From the NCBI RefSeq assembly GCF_042656585.1, contig NZ_JBHSPG010000009.1: a DNA stretch of 64,000 nucleotides. One strand, written 5' to 3'. Of the stretch, positions 1 to 9,113 are shown one piece after another. Below the pieces are notes generated by a model that was not told the origin of the DNA, did not search any database, and saw only the letters and a list, made by a program, of their open reading frames with translations. The translations under genes and the position numbers were made by a program. The DNA comes from Thalassorhabdus alkalitolerans. GTDB lineage: Bacteria > Bacillota > Bacilli > Bacillales > Marinococcaceae. The stretch's first letter is position 1. The number at the start of each line of letters is the position of its first letter.

Positions 1-1
1 G

Positions 2-481
2 GAATACGGAGTTCCTTGGAATCTATTAGCTTCTATTCATAGAATAGAAACCGTTTTTTCCACTATGGATAACATGGTGAGTCCTGCAGGGGCAATCGGT
101 CATATGCAGTTTATGCCTTGTACATTTGTAGGCTGGAACTACCCAGGTTGTGCCGGAGGCTTAGGGGATGCTGAAATAGCCGAAGATGAAATGACCGATC
201 CGGACGTGATTAATGAGTATGGCGGATACGGCGTCGATGCATCCGGTAATGGGAAAGCTGATCCATGGGACATTGAGGACGCAGTATTTTCTGCAGCTAA
301 ATTCCTTGCTGCTAATGGAGCTGCAGAAGGGAACTATGAAAATGCTGTCTTTGCTTACAATCGGGCAGACTGGTATGTCGATGAGGTGCTGGAATACGCA
401 GACAACTATAGCGAAGACTTTGTTGCAGTAGATAAGTCTGAACAAACCGTAATGAAACTATTTTCAAGTTTTCTGCCTTAA
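2..481 (+). CDS. Lysozyme-like muramidase, 3' part only
   Basis: The reading frame is open from the first bases of the window, so the gene starts upstream and only its last 159 codons are visible. The fragment opens with EYGVPWNLLASIHRIET, followed by MVSPAGAIGHMQFMP and FVGWNY. This is the pattern of the Lysozyme_like family (PF13702; CwlT/phage-tail type muramidase domain), which cleaves the glycan strand of peptidoglycan. The Glu in HRIET (fragment residue 16) is the expected catalytic acid. The conserved core runs to about residue 125 and the tail is short and acidic. An ATG at 65 exists but would cut off the catalytic Glu, so it is not the start. A secreted or membrane-anchored wall hydrolase is likely, but the N-terminus is not in view. 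Confidence 0.8.
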   Translation, partial: EYGVPWNLLASIHRIETVFSTMDNMVSPAGAIGHMQFMPCTFVGWNYPGCAGGLGDAEIAEDEMTDPDVINEYGGYGVDASGNGKADPWDIEDAVFSAAKFLAANGAAEGNYENAVFAYNRADWYVDEVLEYADNYSEDFVAVDKSEQTVMKLFSSFLP

Positions 482-615
482 AAATAGCTGTTTTGATTAT
501 GAATGTCCTGTAGAGCGGATATAATGAAGGACGTTAGTGAATTGGATGGCAAGCACAGGCCGGTGTAAAACCTTGTCTATTAGGAAGAATAAATAGCGAA
601 AGGGGGGACAGGAAA

Positions 616-879
616 ATGATGGAGTTATTACTTGATATAAGCTGGCTTGAAATTATTTTTACCCTATCCGTGCTTATGATTTCCGGCTGGATAGCAGTTC
701 AAGTACTAGGCGCAGCTTTTTCGTTCCATAAACGTCCTGTCTCCCAATCCGTATCTGAAAAAGAAACGCTTCCTGCTCAGCGAACAGCAAGGCGTCTTAC
801 CTTTATTATGCAGCGCAGGAAAATTCCCGGAGCAGACGAAAATAAGGATGACGAAGACACCTCCCTATTTGTATTTTAA
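616..879 (+). CDS. Small single-span membrane protein, unknown function
   Basis: The 87-residue product has one hydrophobic segment at about residues 10-33, then a basic stretch rich in Arg/Lys/Gln and an acidic tail (NKDDEDTS). A strong AGGGGGGA ribosome site precedes tandem ATGs at 616 and 619. It lies 28 bp upstream of the YidC-family gene in the same direction and may be co-transcribed with it. I do not recognise the family. Good translation signals and tight spacing support a real gene. Confidence 0.6.
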   Translation: MMELLLDISWLEIIFTLSVLMISGWIAVQVLGAAFSFHKRPVSQSVSEKETLPAQRTARRLTFIMQRRKIPGADENKDDEDTSLFVF

Positions 880-907
880 AAATACGATTATAGGGAGGAA
901 ATAATAA

Positions 908-1636
908 TTGAATAAAAAAACGCTAATCTTTATTGTTTTGCTTGCTTTACTTTCTGTTTTGGCAGCAGGCTGCGGAATGGACAAATCTCCTATCACAATG
1001 GAAAGTGAAGGGGTCTGGAATCATTACTTTGTCTTTCCTCTTTCCTGGATGCTTATTGCTGTTGCCAACCTTTTAAATGGAAGCTACGGTGCGGCTATTA
1101 TTCTAATGACTATCTTTATTAGAATTCTGCTCCTTCCTTTGTTTTTAAAGCAGCAAAAGAGCGCGAAGGCGATGAGAGACTTAAAGCCTGAAATGGAGCG
1201 ACTTAAAGATAAGTATGATCTAAAGAAAGAAAAAGAAATGCAAAAGTATCAGCGAGAGATGCTGGGTCTTTATCAAAGCAATGGAATCAATCCGGCTGCG
1301 GGCTGTCTCCCCATTATGGTACAGCTTCCAATTCTGATGGCCTTTTACTTTGCTATTATGAGGACAGAGGAGATTTCTTCACACTCGTTTTTGTGGATGA
1401 ACCTTGGTCAGCCTGATCCTTTTTATATCATGCCTTTTCTGGCAGGTGCTGCAATGTTTATGCAGACAAAGCTCGGAATGAATGAAATGCCTGCTAATAT
1501 GAAACCTGCCATGTATTTAATGCCTGTGATGCTTATTGGTGTCGGGTTTGCCCTGCCTTCTGCCCTTTCACTGTACTGGTTCGCAGGAAGTTTATTTATG
1601 ATTACACAAACGTACCTCGTGTTAAAAATAAAATAA
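908..1636 (+). CDS. yidC: Membrane protein insertase, YidC/Oxa1 family lipoprotein
   Basis: The 242-residue protein starts with a TTG codon 8 bases after AGGGAGGA. A lipoprotein signal ends in LAAGC (Cys22), as in Gram-positive YidC paralogues (SpoIIIJ and YqjG). The family core follows: a membrane segment with the conserved groove Arg (FIRILLLPLFLKQQ), a basic coiled-coil hairpin (about residues 90-120), PIMVQLPILMAFYFAI, and two further membrane spans ending before a short Lys tail. YidC proteins insert membrane proteins alone or with SecYEG. Bacilli usually carry two paralogues. The context resembles neither the rnpA-jag locus of spoIIIJ nor anything diagnostic of yqjG, so I cannot say which one this is. 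Transcription may end at the hairpin at 1647-1696. Confidence 0.93.
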   Translation: MNKKTLIFIVLLALLSVLAAGCGMDKSPITMESEGVWNHYFVFPLSWMLIAVANLLNGSYGAAIILMTIFIRILLLPLFLKQQKSAKAMRDLKPEMERLKDKYDLKKEKEMQKYQREMLGLYQSNGINPAAGCLPIMVQLPILMAFYFAIMRTEEISSHSFLWMNLGQPDPFYIMPFLAGAAMFMQTKLGMNEMPANMKPAMYLMPVMLIGVGFALPSALSLYWFAGSLFMITQTYLVLKIK

Positions 1637-1646
1637 TTAACACAAT

Positions 1647-1696
1647 AAGCCTGCTCCCTGAATAGGATACTCGTGTAAAAGGGGGTAGGCTTTTAT
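1647..1696 (+). promoter_or_regulatory. Hairpin that buries the next gene's ribosome site
   Basis: Bases 1647-1658 pair with 1681-1692 over 12 positions, two of them G-U. The right arm contains the GGGGGT Shine-Dalgarno sequence of the ATG at 1698, and the stem is followed by TTTTA. It can be read as a weak intrinsic terminator of yidC, as a translational block on the next gene, or both. The pairing is seen directly; the function is inferred. Confidence 0.5.
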
Positions 1697-1697
1697 C

Positions 1698-2288
1698 ATG
1701 AATAACTGGAACAACAATAACTGGAACGGCAACGGCTGGGACAATAATTGGAATAATAACCCTGGTTCACATCACGCCATGGGGGATATGAAACAGCTTT
1801 GTCAGCAGCACATTGGCCAGCATGTAGCTCTGCAAACCGCTGATCATCAAATGTTCAACGGGATTATTGAGAATGTAGATGATGAAAATGTTTATCTGTC
1901 TGTACCTGAATACGATGAAACAGATATGATGCATATGCAGCAAATGATGCATCAGCCTCACATGATGCCAGAGATGCATCAGCAGATGATGCCTTATGGT
2001 GGCATGCAGCCCGGACAGCACATGCCGACACAGCATATACCGACACATATGATGCAGCAGCCGGCAGGATCAGGATGCGGCTGCGGTACAAGAAATGCGA
2101 GCCCAGGGGCTGAAGAACAAAGACAATTTATAGGCCCCTATGGAGGAGGTTATGGTTTTGGAGGATATCCATACGGATGGTATGGTCGTCCACCATTCTT
2201 CCCGCGTCCGCGCCGCTTCCAACGGCTTATTCTTCCATTAGCAGCTCTTGTCGCTCTTTCTGCACTACCTGGGTTTGGATACTGGTAA
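1698..2288 (+). CDS. LSm-like protein with Asn/Trp-rich head and Met/Gln-rich middle
   Basis: The 196-residue protein is modular. Residues 1-25 are almost only Asn, Trp and Gly. Residues 34-71 (QLCQQHIGQHVALQTADHQ, then FNGIIENVDDENVYLSVP) resemble a short LSm/Sm-like beta barrel of the kind seen in small Bacillus spore-associated proteins. Residues 77-120 are Met, His, Gln and Pro rich. A CGCG cluster sits near residue 131, then a Gly/Tyr/Pro stretch with many aromatics and a hydrophobic C-terminus (LILPLAALVALSALPGFGYW). The composition recalls spore coat proteins. I infer an envelope or coat role but recognise no named gene. A strong terminator follows. Confidence 0.8.
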   Translation: MNNWNNNNWNGNGWDNNWNNNPGSHHAMGDMKQLCQQHIGQHVALQTADHQMFNGIIENVDDENVYLSVPEYDETDMMHMQQMMHQPHMMPEMHQQMMPYGGMQPGQHMPTQHIPTHMMQQPAGSGCGCGTRNASPGAEEQRQFIGPYGGGYGFGGYPYGWYGRPPFFPRPRRFQRLILPLAALVALSALPGFGYW

Positions 2289-2293
2289 GACAC

Positions 2294-2327
2294 GAAGGCA
2301 CTTTCTTAGTGCCTTCTTTTATTTTTT
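2294..2327 (+). terminator. Intrinsic terminator after the LSm-like gene
   Basis: A 9-bp perfect stem (2294-2302 with 2308-2316) with a 5-base loop is followed by TTTTATTTTTT. Confidence 0.9.
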
Positions 2328-2385
2328 GCTGAAAAATGTTAAACATAGAAGGAACTATTATATGTAAGAACAAATGCTCCCTTTT

Positions 2386-2394
2386 TGATATAAT
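2386..2394 (+). promoter_or_regulatory. Extended -10 promoter for yhaO
   Basis: TGATATAAT gives an extended -10 (TGn plus TATAAT at 2389-2394). No good -35 lies at 17 bp. Transcription would start near 2401, which rules out the in-frame ATG at 2336 and supports the yhaO start at 2432. Confidence 0.55.
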
Positions 2395-2431
2395 GGAGAA
2401 AAAAGGATATAAAAAGCAGGTGTATCAACTT

Positions 2432-3667
2432 ATGAAAGAATTGAAATTTATTCATGCTGCAGATTTACATATAGGCAGTCCTATTTCTGCCCAAATTCAT
2501 GGAAGCGATTATATAAAAGATATTATTAGGGAGTGCATTCATCAGTCAATAACGAGGATGGTTCGTGATGCAATTGACAGGAAGGTTGATTTTGTCATTT
2601 TAGCAGGCGATTTATTTGATGATGAAAACAGAAGTGTCAAGGGACAGCTTTGGCTGAGAGAGGAGTTTTTAAAGCTAAAGGAGGCTGACATAAAGGTGTA
2701 CATCGTTTTTGGGAACCATGATCCTTTGGACAGCCGTTTTGCTCCTGTCACCTGGCCTGACAATGTCTATGTTTTTCCTACAGCAAGTACAGCTATGACA
2801 GTGGAGAAAGATAAATTTCCTGTTGCTAATTTGTACGGTTGCAGTTATCCCAAAAAGGCTGTAACTGAAAACCTGGCTGCTTCCTATAAGAAGCAAGACG
2901 AACCCTGCTTTCATATTGGCATTCTACATGGACAGGAAAGGTCGCTGGATAGTCATGCTCCTTACGCACCTTTTACTGTAAAAGAATTATCAGAGAAAGG
3001 AATGGATTACTGGGCGTTAGGACATATTCACACCAGGCAGTCTCTTCATCCCTCCATTCATTACCCGGGCAATATTCAAGGAAGAAACAAGAAAGAAACA
3101 GGAGAAAAAGGGTATTTATATGTAGAACTTAAAGAATCCCAGGATCCTGTGGTAACCTTTTGTTCCTCCGCTCCTGTACAATTTGTTAATATAACGCTAT
3201 CTGTGACTGACTGTAAAAGCGTAGATGAGCTGATTAATAAGTTTTGGGAAAAAATGAAGATGAATGTTTTGGAAGAAGTGAAAGTTTACCTTGTGTCACT
3301 TTGTTTAACAGGCACGGGAGCTCTCTCATCACATTTATCAGAAGAACAAGTTGTAGAGGAAATGAAAGATGTTATAAATACTCTTGGAGAGACTGATAAA
3401 CCTTTTATACAAGTCATTGCTGTAGAAAACGAGACAAACCTCGAATGGGACAAAGCAGCATTGGCGAGGGAAGGTCATTTTCTAGGTGACGTTTTTAAAG
3501 CTGGAGAAGTCTTCAAAAATGACCCTGAATCTATATGGGAAGAATGGGAGGAGCTCTTTTCCCACCCCAAGGCAAGAAAGTTTATTACGAAGCCTGATAG
3601 AGATGAAAGCAGGGAAATCATTGAAAAAGCAGAAAAATTGCTTGGTGATGCTTGGATGAAGGAGTAA
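2432..3667 (+). CDS. yhaO: SbcD-like DNA repair metallophosphoesterase YhaO
   Basis: The 411-residue protein has the calcineurin-like nuclease motifs in order: HAADLHIGSP (DxH), GDLFDD, GNHD, LHGQE and GHIHTRQ. These place it with SbcD/Mre11-type exonucleases and match B. subtilis YhaO, which pairs with the SbcC-like ATPase YhaN encoded next. I chose the ATG at 2432 because MKELKFIHAADLH begins directly at the first catalytic strand, AGCAGGTG lies upstream, and longer starts fall before the predicted promoter. The stop codon sits at the yhaN ribosome site (TAATG overlap), indicating translational coupling. DNA end processing or repair is inferred from family membership. Confidence 0.93.
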   Translation: MKELKFIHAADLHIGSPISAQIHGSDYIKDIIRECIHQSITRMVRDAIDRKVDFVILAGDLFDDENRSVKGQLWLREEFLKLKEADIKVYIVFGNHDPLDSRFAPVTWPDNVYVFPTASTAMTVEKDKFPVANLYGCSYPKKAVTENLAASYKKQDEPCFHIGILHGQERSLDSHAPYAPFTVKELSEKGMDYWALGHIHTRQSLHPSIHYPGNIQGRNKKETGEKGYLYVELKESQDPVVTFCSSAPVQFVNITLSVTDCKSVDELINKFWEKMKMNVLEEVKVYLVSLCLTGTGALSSHLSEEQVVEEMKDVINTLGETDKPFIQVIAVENETNLEWDKAALAREGHFLGDVFKAGEVFKNDPESIWEEWEELFSHPKARKFITKPDRDESREIIEKAEKLLGDAWMKE

Positions 3668-3672
3668 TGCTG

Positions 3673-6561
3673 ATGAGAATAAAGGAAATTTATATATTTG
3701 GCTTCGGTCAGTTTCAGGATTTTTCTCTATCTTTTTCGGATGATCACTTTCAAGTGATTTATGGGAAAAATGAAGCTGGAAAGTCTACGATAATGGCATT
3801 CATTCAAGCTGTATTATTCGGATTTCCTACAAAAAAGGAAAAAGAGCAGCGCTTAGAACCTCGATCTTCTTCTGCATATGGAGGTATTATTACTCTTATC
3901 TCAAAAGATGGTAATAAGGTGAAAATACAGCGTGTAAAAGGAAAAAAAGCAACAGGAGATGTAAGTGTTTTTCTGGAGGATGGTACAACCGAAGGGGAAG
4001 AATGGCTGAATGCCTTTTTGCATCAAATGGACCGTTCTTTATATAAAGCCATTTACAGCTTTGGCCTTGAGGGCCTTTATCATATACAGCAGGCAAGCGG
4101 TAAGACATTGAGCAACTACCTGTATGAAGCAGGAATGACTGGAACCAGACAGGTTTCTTATATTGAAAAGGAATATAAACAAAAGCTTGATGAACTGTTT
4201 AAGCCCAGAGGCCAAAATCCTTCTCTTAATAAGGGGATCAATGATTTACAAGAGAAAAAGAAGGCTTTACTCCAATGGGAAGCTTACTTTTCTGAATATG
4301 ATAAACTTCAGGAGGAACATAAATCTTTACAAGAAGAAGTTCAGCTGCTGCAAAAGAAAAAAGAAAAAACAGCTAGGGAAATAGAAAGAACAAAACGTCT
4401 TCTTGCCTTAGAAACATTGGTAGAAGAAATGGATCATCTTGAAAAAAGAGGACAAGAATTAAAAGAGTACAGTTTGTTTTCAGTGAGTGCTGAGAAAGAA
4501 CTAGAGCGTTTACAGAGAGCAGAAAAGGAGCTTTCTGAAAGTATTGAAACAGAAGCATATAAGATGACAGAGCTTGAAGAAGATATCTCTTCCATTAAGA
4601 TAAATGAAACAGTATTGAAAAACCAATTACATTTTTATGCTCTAAAAGACCGCCTTGGAGTTCATGAACGACAAAAAGAAGAAATAGCCGGGATAAAAAA
4701 AGAAGTGGAAAAAGAAAAGGAGGAAATTTTATCGCTGGCAAGAGATGCGGGCTGGAAAAGCGAAAGACCTGAAGACGTTTTTTATCCAGATACCTCAGTT
4801 GCAGCAGAGCAGGAACTGGTAACCATTACAGAAGCCGTAAGGCAGGCACTTGATCGTGAACGCTTTTTTCAAGAACAACTTTCCCTTCAGGAAGAGAAAG
4901 TCAGACTGGCAGAAGAAGATGCAACAGAAGTGAATAGGAGGCTGCTCTCTTATGAGGAAAGAGCAAATGTACAAGAAAAGGTACAAGCTAAACGAGAAGA
5001 CAAGAATACCTCTTCTTCTGTCTTTGCAGTATCGTTATTTATAATAAGCTTCGTATTCCTAGGAAGTTGGCAGGTCTTTACAGCTTCTCCCTTTCTCGGG
5101 GTGTTATTCTTTGCCTTGGCGTTAGCAGGTTACTTATGGCTGGTAAGAACACAAGGAGCAAATAAAAACGGAACTCAAGGCTCTGTAAAGGATGACAACA
5201 GCATGGATGCAAGAAGAAGAATAGAGGTTGATGATTTTTTAAAAAGGCAGTTGGAGCAATTGCAATGGAAAAAAGAAAAAGAAGAAAAGACTTTTCAGGA
5301 GCTTCATGAAAAGAAAGAAGAATTTTCCCGCACTCGCCTGCAAAAAGAGACCGAGTTTGTTTATTGGAAAGAAGAGTATGGTTTCCCAGATTACCTGAAT
5401 ACCAGGTTAGCTGAGAAATTGTTTTACCGGATAAAAGAACTGCAAAACAAGAGTCGTTCCCTGGCTCAAAAAAAAGAAGATATCGGGCAAATAGAAAAAA
5501 GCCTTAATCAGTATGAAAAAGAGGTTTTACAGATGGCTGATACGTTTTCGGTTTCATCTGTCAAGGAGACTCGAATGTTGATTTACCAGATGGAAAAAGC
5601 TATCGACCTGGAAAAAGAAAAAGCAACAGAAAAAAGCGATAAAGAAAAAGAATGGATGAATCTGCAAAAAGAAATGAAAAAGAAAAAAGAAAACATGTAT
5701 CAAATAAAGGATTCTATCAATTCAATCCTCTTTTCTTTTCATGTAAACACAGTTGAAGAGTATTATAACGCAATGACAAAAAAACGTGAGCATGACCGCT
5801 TGACTGAAAGATATGAACTCATTTTGGGTCAAATGAAACCTTACATGGATGAAGGAGAGACTATTGAAGAACTAAAGGCCGAAATAAGAGCAATGGATGA
5901 GCCATCCTCTGTATTGCTTGGTGAGAAGGAACAAAAAATAGAATATTATCAGGCCAGAGAAAAGGAAATTCAAGAAAAAAAAGCAGAGAAGAAACAAAGG
6001 CTGACCTCTATAGAAAAGGGAGGAACCTATGAAGAGCAGCTTCAACGGTACAAAGAAGATACAATAAGCGTAAATGAACTGGCAAAAGAATGGGCCGTTT
6101 ACAAAACGGCGTTAGTAATGATTAAAAAAGCAAAAGCTGTCCATGAAAAAGAACGACAGCCTCAAGTGATGAAACAGGCAGCCAGATACTTTGCTGACCT
6201 TACAGAAGGGGAATACGTAAATTTGTTTGCCCCTTTGGGGGAACAGCGGTTTGTGGCAGAAAATAAACTTGGTCTAAGGTTTTCTCCTGAGGAATTAAGC
6301 AGGGGAACGGCTGAACAGTTATATCTGGCTTTACGCTTAGCACTGGCCGAAATTCATGATCCTGCCCTTTCCTTTCCGCTGATTATGGACGATCCTTTTG
6401 TGAATTTTGATGACCAGCGAAGAAAACGAGCTTTTGCCCTGTTAAGCCAATTGTCACAAACCCGGCAGATTATTTACTTTTCATGTCATTCTCATAGTAA
6501 GGAAGAGATAAACCCTGCCAAAGTAAATCACTTATCAGAGGAATACGGAGAAAGTGTTTAA
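3673..6561 (+). CDS. yhaN: SbcC-like ABC ATPase YhaN with a membrane hairpin in its coiled coil
   Basis: The 962-residue protein has the SMC/Rad50/SbcC plan. Walker A is GKNEAGKST (residues 31-39); a long Glu/Lys/Gln-rich coiled coil runs from about 180 to 880; the C-terminal lobe has a signature (LSRGTAEQLYLALRLALAE) and Walker B (LIMDDPFVNFDD). About residues 449-492 interrupt the coiled coil with two hydrophobic spans separated by a short turn. This suggests that the hinge is anchored in the membrane, where Rad50 has its zinc hook. The ATG at 3673 is preferred over 3667 because AAGGAG at 3659-3664 is well spaced for it. It should form a complex with YhaO. The exoribonuclease gene yhaM, next to these genes in B. 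subtilis, is not in this window. Confidence 0.93.
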   Translation: MRIKEIYIFGFGQFQDFSLSFSDDHFQVIYGKNEAGKSTIMAFIQAVLFGFPTKKEKEQRLEPRSSSAYGGIITLISKDGNKVKIQRVKGKKATGDVSVFLEDGTTEGEEWLNAFLHQMDRSLYKAIYSFGLEGLYHIQQASGKTLSNYLYEAGMTGTRQVSYIEKEYKQKLDELFKPRGQNPSLNKGINDLQEKKKALLQWEAYFSEYDKLQEEHKSLQEEVQLLQKKKEKTAREIERTKRLLALETLVEEMDHLEKRGQELKEYSLFSVSAEKELERLQRAEKELSESIETEAYKMTELEEDISSIKINETVLKNQLHFYALKDRLGVHERQKEEIAGIKKEVEKEKEEILSLARDAGWKSERPEDVFYPDTSVAAEQELVTITEAVRQALDRERFFQEQLSLQEEKVRLAEEDATEVNRRLLSYEERANVQEKVQAKREDKNTSSSVFAVSLFIISFVFLGSWQVFTASPFLGVLFFALALAGYLWLVRTQGANKNGTQGSVKDDNSMDARRRIEVDDFLKRQLEQLQWKKEKEEKTFQELHEKKEEFSRTRLQKETEFVYWKEEYGFPDYLNTRLAEKLFYRIKELQNKSRSLAQKKEDIGQIEKSLNQYEKEVLQMADTFSVSSVKETRMLIYQMEKAIDLEKEKATEKSDKEKEWMNLQKEMKKKKENMYQIKDSINSILFSFHVNTVEEYYNAMTKKREHDRLTERYELILGQMKPYMDEGETIEELKAEIRAMDEPSSVLLGEKEQKIEYYQAREKEIQEKKAEKKQRLTSIEKGGTYEEQLQRYKEDTISVNELAKEWAVYKTALVMIKKAKAVHEKERQPQVMKQAARYFADLTEGEYVNLFAPLGEQRFVAENKLGLRFSPEELSRGTAEQLYLALRLALAEIHDPALSFPLIMDDPFVNFDDQRRKRAFALLSQLSQTRQIIYFSCHSHSKEEINPAKVNHLSEEYGESV

Positions 6562-6684
6562 AAATTTGGTATCTACTACAAAGAGATGGCACTTTCATAA
6601 AAAGATTGATACGATGTGTGGGAAGAGATCGAAGGTAAAGCCTTGTAAGGCCAAATAACGTTAAGGTGAAAGGAATAGAGGCTT

Positions 6685-7365
6685 ATGAGTTATACCGTTT
6701 ACTTAGTGGAAGATGAACAGAATTTATCGGAAGTTTTAAAAGCATATATGGAAAAAGAGGGCTGGACAGTAGAGATATATGATAATGGGGATGACGCCAT
6801 TGCCGCGATCGATAAGCCTCCCCACCTGTGGGTCCTGGATATTATGCTTCCTGGAACAGATGGATACCAAATTCTAAAAGGGATCCGTGAAAAAGAAGGA
6901 GAGGTCCCAGTAATCTTTATTTCAGCCCGGGACCAGGATCTTGATCGGGTTTTGGGACTGGAAATGGGAAGTGATGATTATTTAGCTAAACCTTTTCTCC
7001 CTCAGGAGTTAATCATACGTGCGAAAAAGCTTCTCTCTCGCGTATATGGCTCTCAGGTTCAGGAAGTAAAGAAAAGGGAGCTTAACGATTATGTTATCGA
7101 CCCTGAGGCAAGAACAGTAACAGACAGACTTGATAATAATGAAGTCATTGATTTAACAACAAAGGAAATGGATTTAATTCTTTTGCTTACAGAAGAGCTT
7201 GGGAAAGCTCTTTCCAGAGAGGATATCATTGAACAAGTATGGGGGGAAAATTACTTCGGGTCTGAACGGGCAGTGGATGATGTTGTGCGCAGAGTTAGGA
7301 AGAAGATGGATCGCATACATCTTGAAACACTGTATGGTTATGGATACCGTGTTCTATCATCATGA
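6685..7365 (+). CDS. cssR: Secretion-stress response regulator CssR
   Basis: The 226-residue OmpR/PhoB-type regulator has acidic pocket residues in VEDE, phospho-acceptor Asp52 in VLDIMLPGTDG, the Thr/Ser switch FISARD, Lys in YLAKPF, and a winged-helix DNA-binding domain from about 128 to 226 ending in ETLYGYGYRVLSS. Both the opening (MSYTVYLVEDEQNL) and the PHLWVLDIMLP segment read like B. subtilis CssR. CssRS senses misfolded or over-secreted protein at the membrane-wall interface and induces htrA/htrB proteases. It overlaps cssS by 4 bp (ATGA). In B. subtilis the pair lies elsewhere, beside htrB; here it precedes yhaL and faces prsA. Confidence 0.85.
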   Translation: MSYTVYLVEDEQNLSEVLKAYMEKEGWTVEIYDNGDDAIAAIDKPPHLWVLDIMLPGTDGYQILKGIREKEGEVPVIFISARDQDLDRVLGLEMGSDDYLAKPFLPQELIIRAKKLLSRVYGSQVQEVKKRELNDYVIDPEARTVTDRLDNNEVIDLTTKEMDLILLLTEELGKALSREDIIEQVWGENYFGSERAVDDVVRRVRKKMDRIHLETLYGYGYRVLSS

Positions 7366-8708
7366 TGAAGGTAAATTTAACCCAGAGAATCTGGCTTTCT
7401 TTTATTGCAATTATTGTTCTGGTTGGCCTGACAATTACAATTATTTATCCAATTTCGATTCGCGGCACTTTGACTGATGAAACATACAGGATTATAGAAC
7501 AGGAGCAGGCCAGGTTTGCCAATCCATTCAGTGACTATTTCTCTCCACCGCAATCAGAGCTTGATTTTATTGAAAGAAGGGAAGCAGAAAGGTCAGTAGG
7601 TCATTTATTCTTATTTGACCAGCTCGGCACTCTGCGCGGAGAGCCTATTCCACCGGATGAGGTACTGCAGGAAATCGTTTCAAATGCAGTAAACCAGGAG
7701 GGAAACCGGCAAAGGTATGAGTTAACGTATCACGGAGCTACTTTATTCTATGTAATTTCTCGTATCGAATCTGATGGAGAAGAGGCCTATCAGATCTCTT
7801 ATATGTGGGACACATATAGAGATTTGATGGTAAATCGTCTATGGGAAAGACTAGTTTATTTAATGTTAATTACAAGTGCCCTCAGTCTTCTGCCGGCTAT
7901 TTGGCTTAAACGATATTTAAGACAACCTTTAAGAGTGCTTGGAGATCGGTTTGAGCAGATTGCTAAACGAAATTGGAAAGAGCCATTTCGATGGGAAGGG
8001 GACGAAGATTTTCAAAAGCTTTCAGATCAGTTTGAGCGAATGCGCCAAAATCTTATCAGGTACGACCGTTCTCAAAAAACATTTATCCAGCATGCTTCCC
8101 ATGAATTAAAGACACCCATTATGGTGGTAAAAACGTATGCCCAGTCAGTAAAAGACGGCATCATGCCTAAAGATGATCTCGGGCAGACCATGGATGTTAT
8201 CTTGGAGGAAGCGGACCGGATGGATAAGCGTGTAAAGGACATGCTTTATTTTACAAAACTTGACGCCTTAAAAAAAGAAACAATTAACTTGGAGGAACTT
8301 GTATTTGGAGCATTAGCATTCAGAATAGAAGAGAGGTTCCGGATGCAAAGGGAGGATATAACCTTTGTCATTGAGGGAGCCGACCTGAAGTTCAAAGGGG
8401 ACTCTGAGCATCTGCAAGTTCTCTTGGAAAACCTTGTAGAAAATTCGATGAGGTATGCCAAGGATACCATATGGATTCGGGCTGTTGATGAAGGAAAAAA
8501 TATAGCCATTATTGTAAAAAACAATGGTGAAAAGATAGAAGAGGAGGACATCCCTCATTTATTTGATCCTTTCAGAAAAGGGAACAAAGGGCAATTTGGA
8601 TTAGGACTGGCTATCGTCCGTCGCATAGCTGAGCTTCATCACGGCTATCACGAGGTTCTTAATGAAGAAGATGGTGTAAGTTTTAAGATTACGATTCCTA
8701 AATCGTAA
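7362..8708 (+). CDS. cssS: Secretion-stress sensor kinase CssS
   Basis: The 448-residue membrane histidine kinase has a first membrane span at about residues 11-31, an extracellular sensor region to about 163 (including ISYMWDTYRDLM, like the matching segment of CssS), and a second span at about 164-182. HAMP follows, then the H-box HASHELKTP with phospho-His247, the N-box LLENLVENSMRYA, and the ATP-lid boxes HLFDPFRKG and GQFGLGLAIVRRI. It pairs with the overlapping cssR. The sensor faces the space where secreted proteins fold, the site at which PrsA (9114-10007) acts. The assignment rests on whole-protein resemblance and the partner gene. Confidence 0.83.
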   Translation: MMKVNLTQRIWLSFIAIIVLVGLTITIIYPISIRGTLTDETYRIIEQEQARFANPFSDYFSPPQSELDFIERREAERSVGHLFLFDQLGTLRGEPIPPDEVLQEIVSNAVNQEGNRQRYELTYHGATLFYVISRIESDGEEAYQISYMWDTYRDLMVNRLWERLVYLMLITSALSLLPAIWLKRYLRQPLRVLGDRFEQIAKRNWKEPFRWEGDEDFQKLSDQFERMRQNLIRYDRSQKTFIQHASHELKTPIMVVKTYAQSVKDGIMPKDDLGQTMDVILEEADRMDKRVKDMLYFTKLDALKKETINLEELVFGALAFRIEERFRMQREDITFVIEGADLKFKGDSEHLQVLLENLVENSMRYAKDTIWIRAVDEGKNIAIIVKNNGEKIEEEDIPHLFDPFRKGNKGQFGLGLAIVRRIAELHHGYHEVLNEEDGVSFKITIPKS

Positions 8709-8790
8709 AAAACCCTGGCATACAATGGTGCTCCCGCTCATAAATTAATAACCAGGAGGACAAGTTTAAATGTAAGAGGAGGGGGAGACC

Positions 8791-9066
8791 ATGAACCTTC
8801 ATTCCAAGCGATTGCTTTTTATATCAGTGGCCTTATTCTTAGTGTTGGTAACCTTACAGCGTCTTGCCGAGATGGGCGGGATAGCCTTGCCCTGGTGGGT
8901 TATTTTAATAGCTGTCGGCTCAGTATATTGCGGGTATATGTGGTATAAAACATCGAAAGAAGAACGGCAGGAAGAACAAAAGTGGATAGAGCAGGAAGGT
9001 AGAATCTTTATTCGGCGGATGGAAGATGAAAAGGCAAAAAGAAACAGGGAAAATTCTCTTTCTTGA
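8791..9066 (+). CDS. yhaL: Sporulation protein YhaL family
   Basis: The 91-residue protein has two short hydrophobic segments (about 8-25 and 31-50), the second containing ALPWWVILIAVGSVYCGYMWY, then a highly charged helical tail. This matches the Spore_YhaL family and its position beside prsA, as in B. subtilis. AGGAGGGGG lies 5 bases before the ATG. The exact role in sporulation is not known to me. It converges on prsA and shares a terminator with it. Confidence 0.82.
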   Translation: MNLHSKRLLFISVALFLVLVTLQRLAEMGGIALPWWVILIAVGSVYCGYMWYKTSKEERQEEQKWIEQEGRIFIRRMEDEKAKRNRENSLS

Positions 9067-9070
9067 ATGT

Positions 9071-9112
9071 AAAAAGCGCGGAACTGGCCATCAGCCTGTC
9101 CCGCGCTTTTTT
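9071..9112. terminator. Bidirectional terminator between yhaL and prsA
   Basis: Bases 9071-9081 pair with 9101-9112 around a 19-base loop, with A-rich and T-rich flanks giving U-tracts on both strands. Confidence 0.85.
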
Positions 9113-9113
9113 C

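Noticed and set aside
2336..2431. Longer N-terminus for YhaO
   Set aside because: It would start upstream of the best promoter and adds a stretch unlike the family; the ATG at 2432 has a ribosome site.
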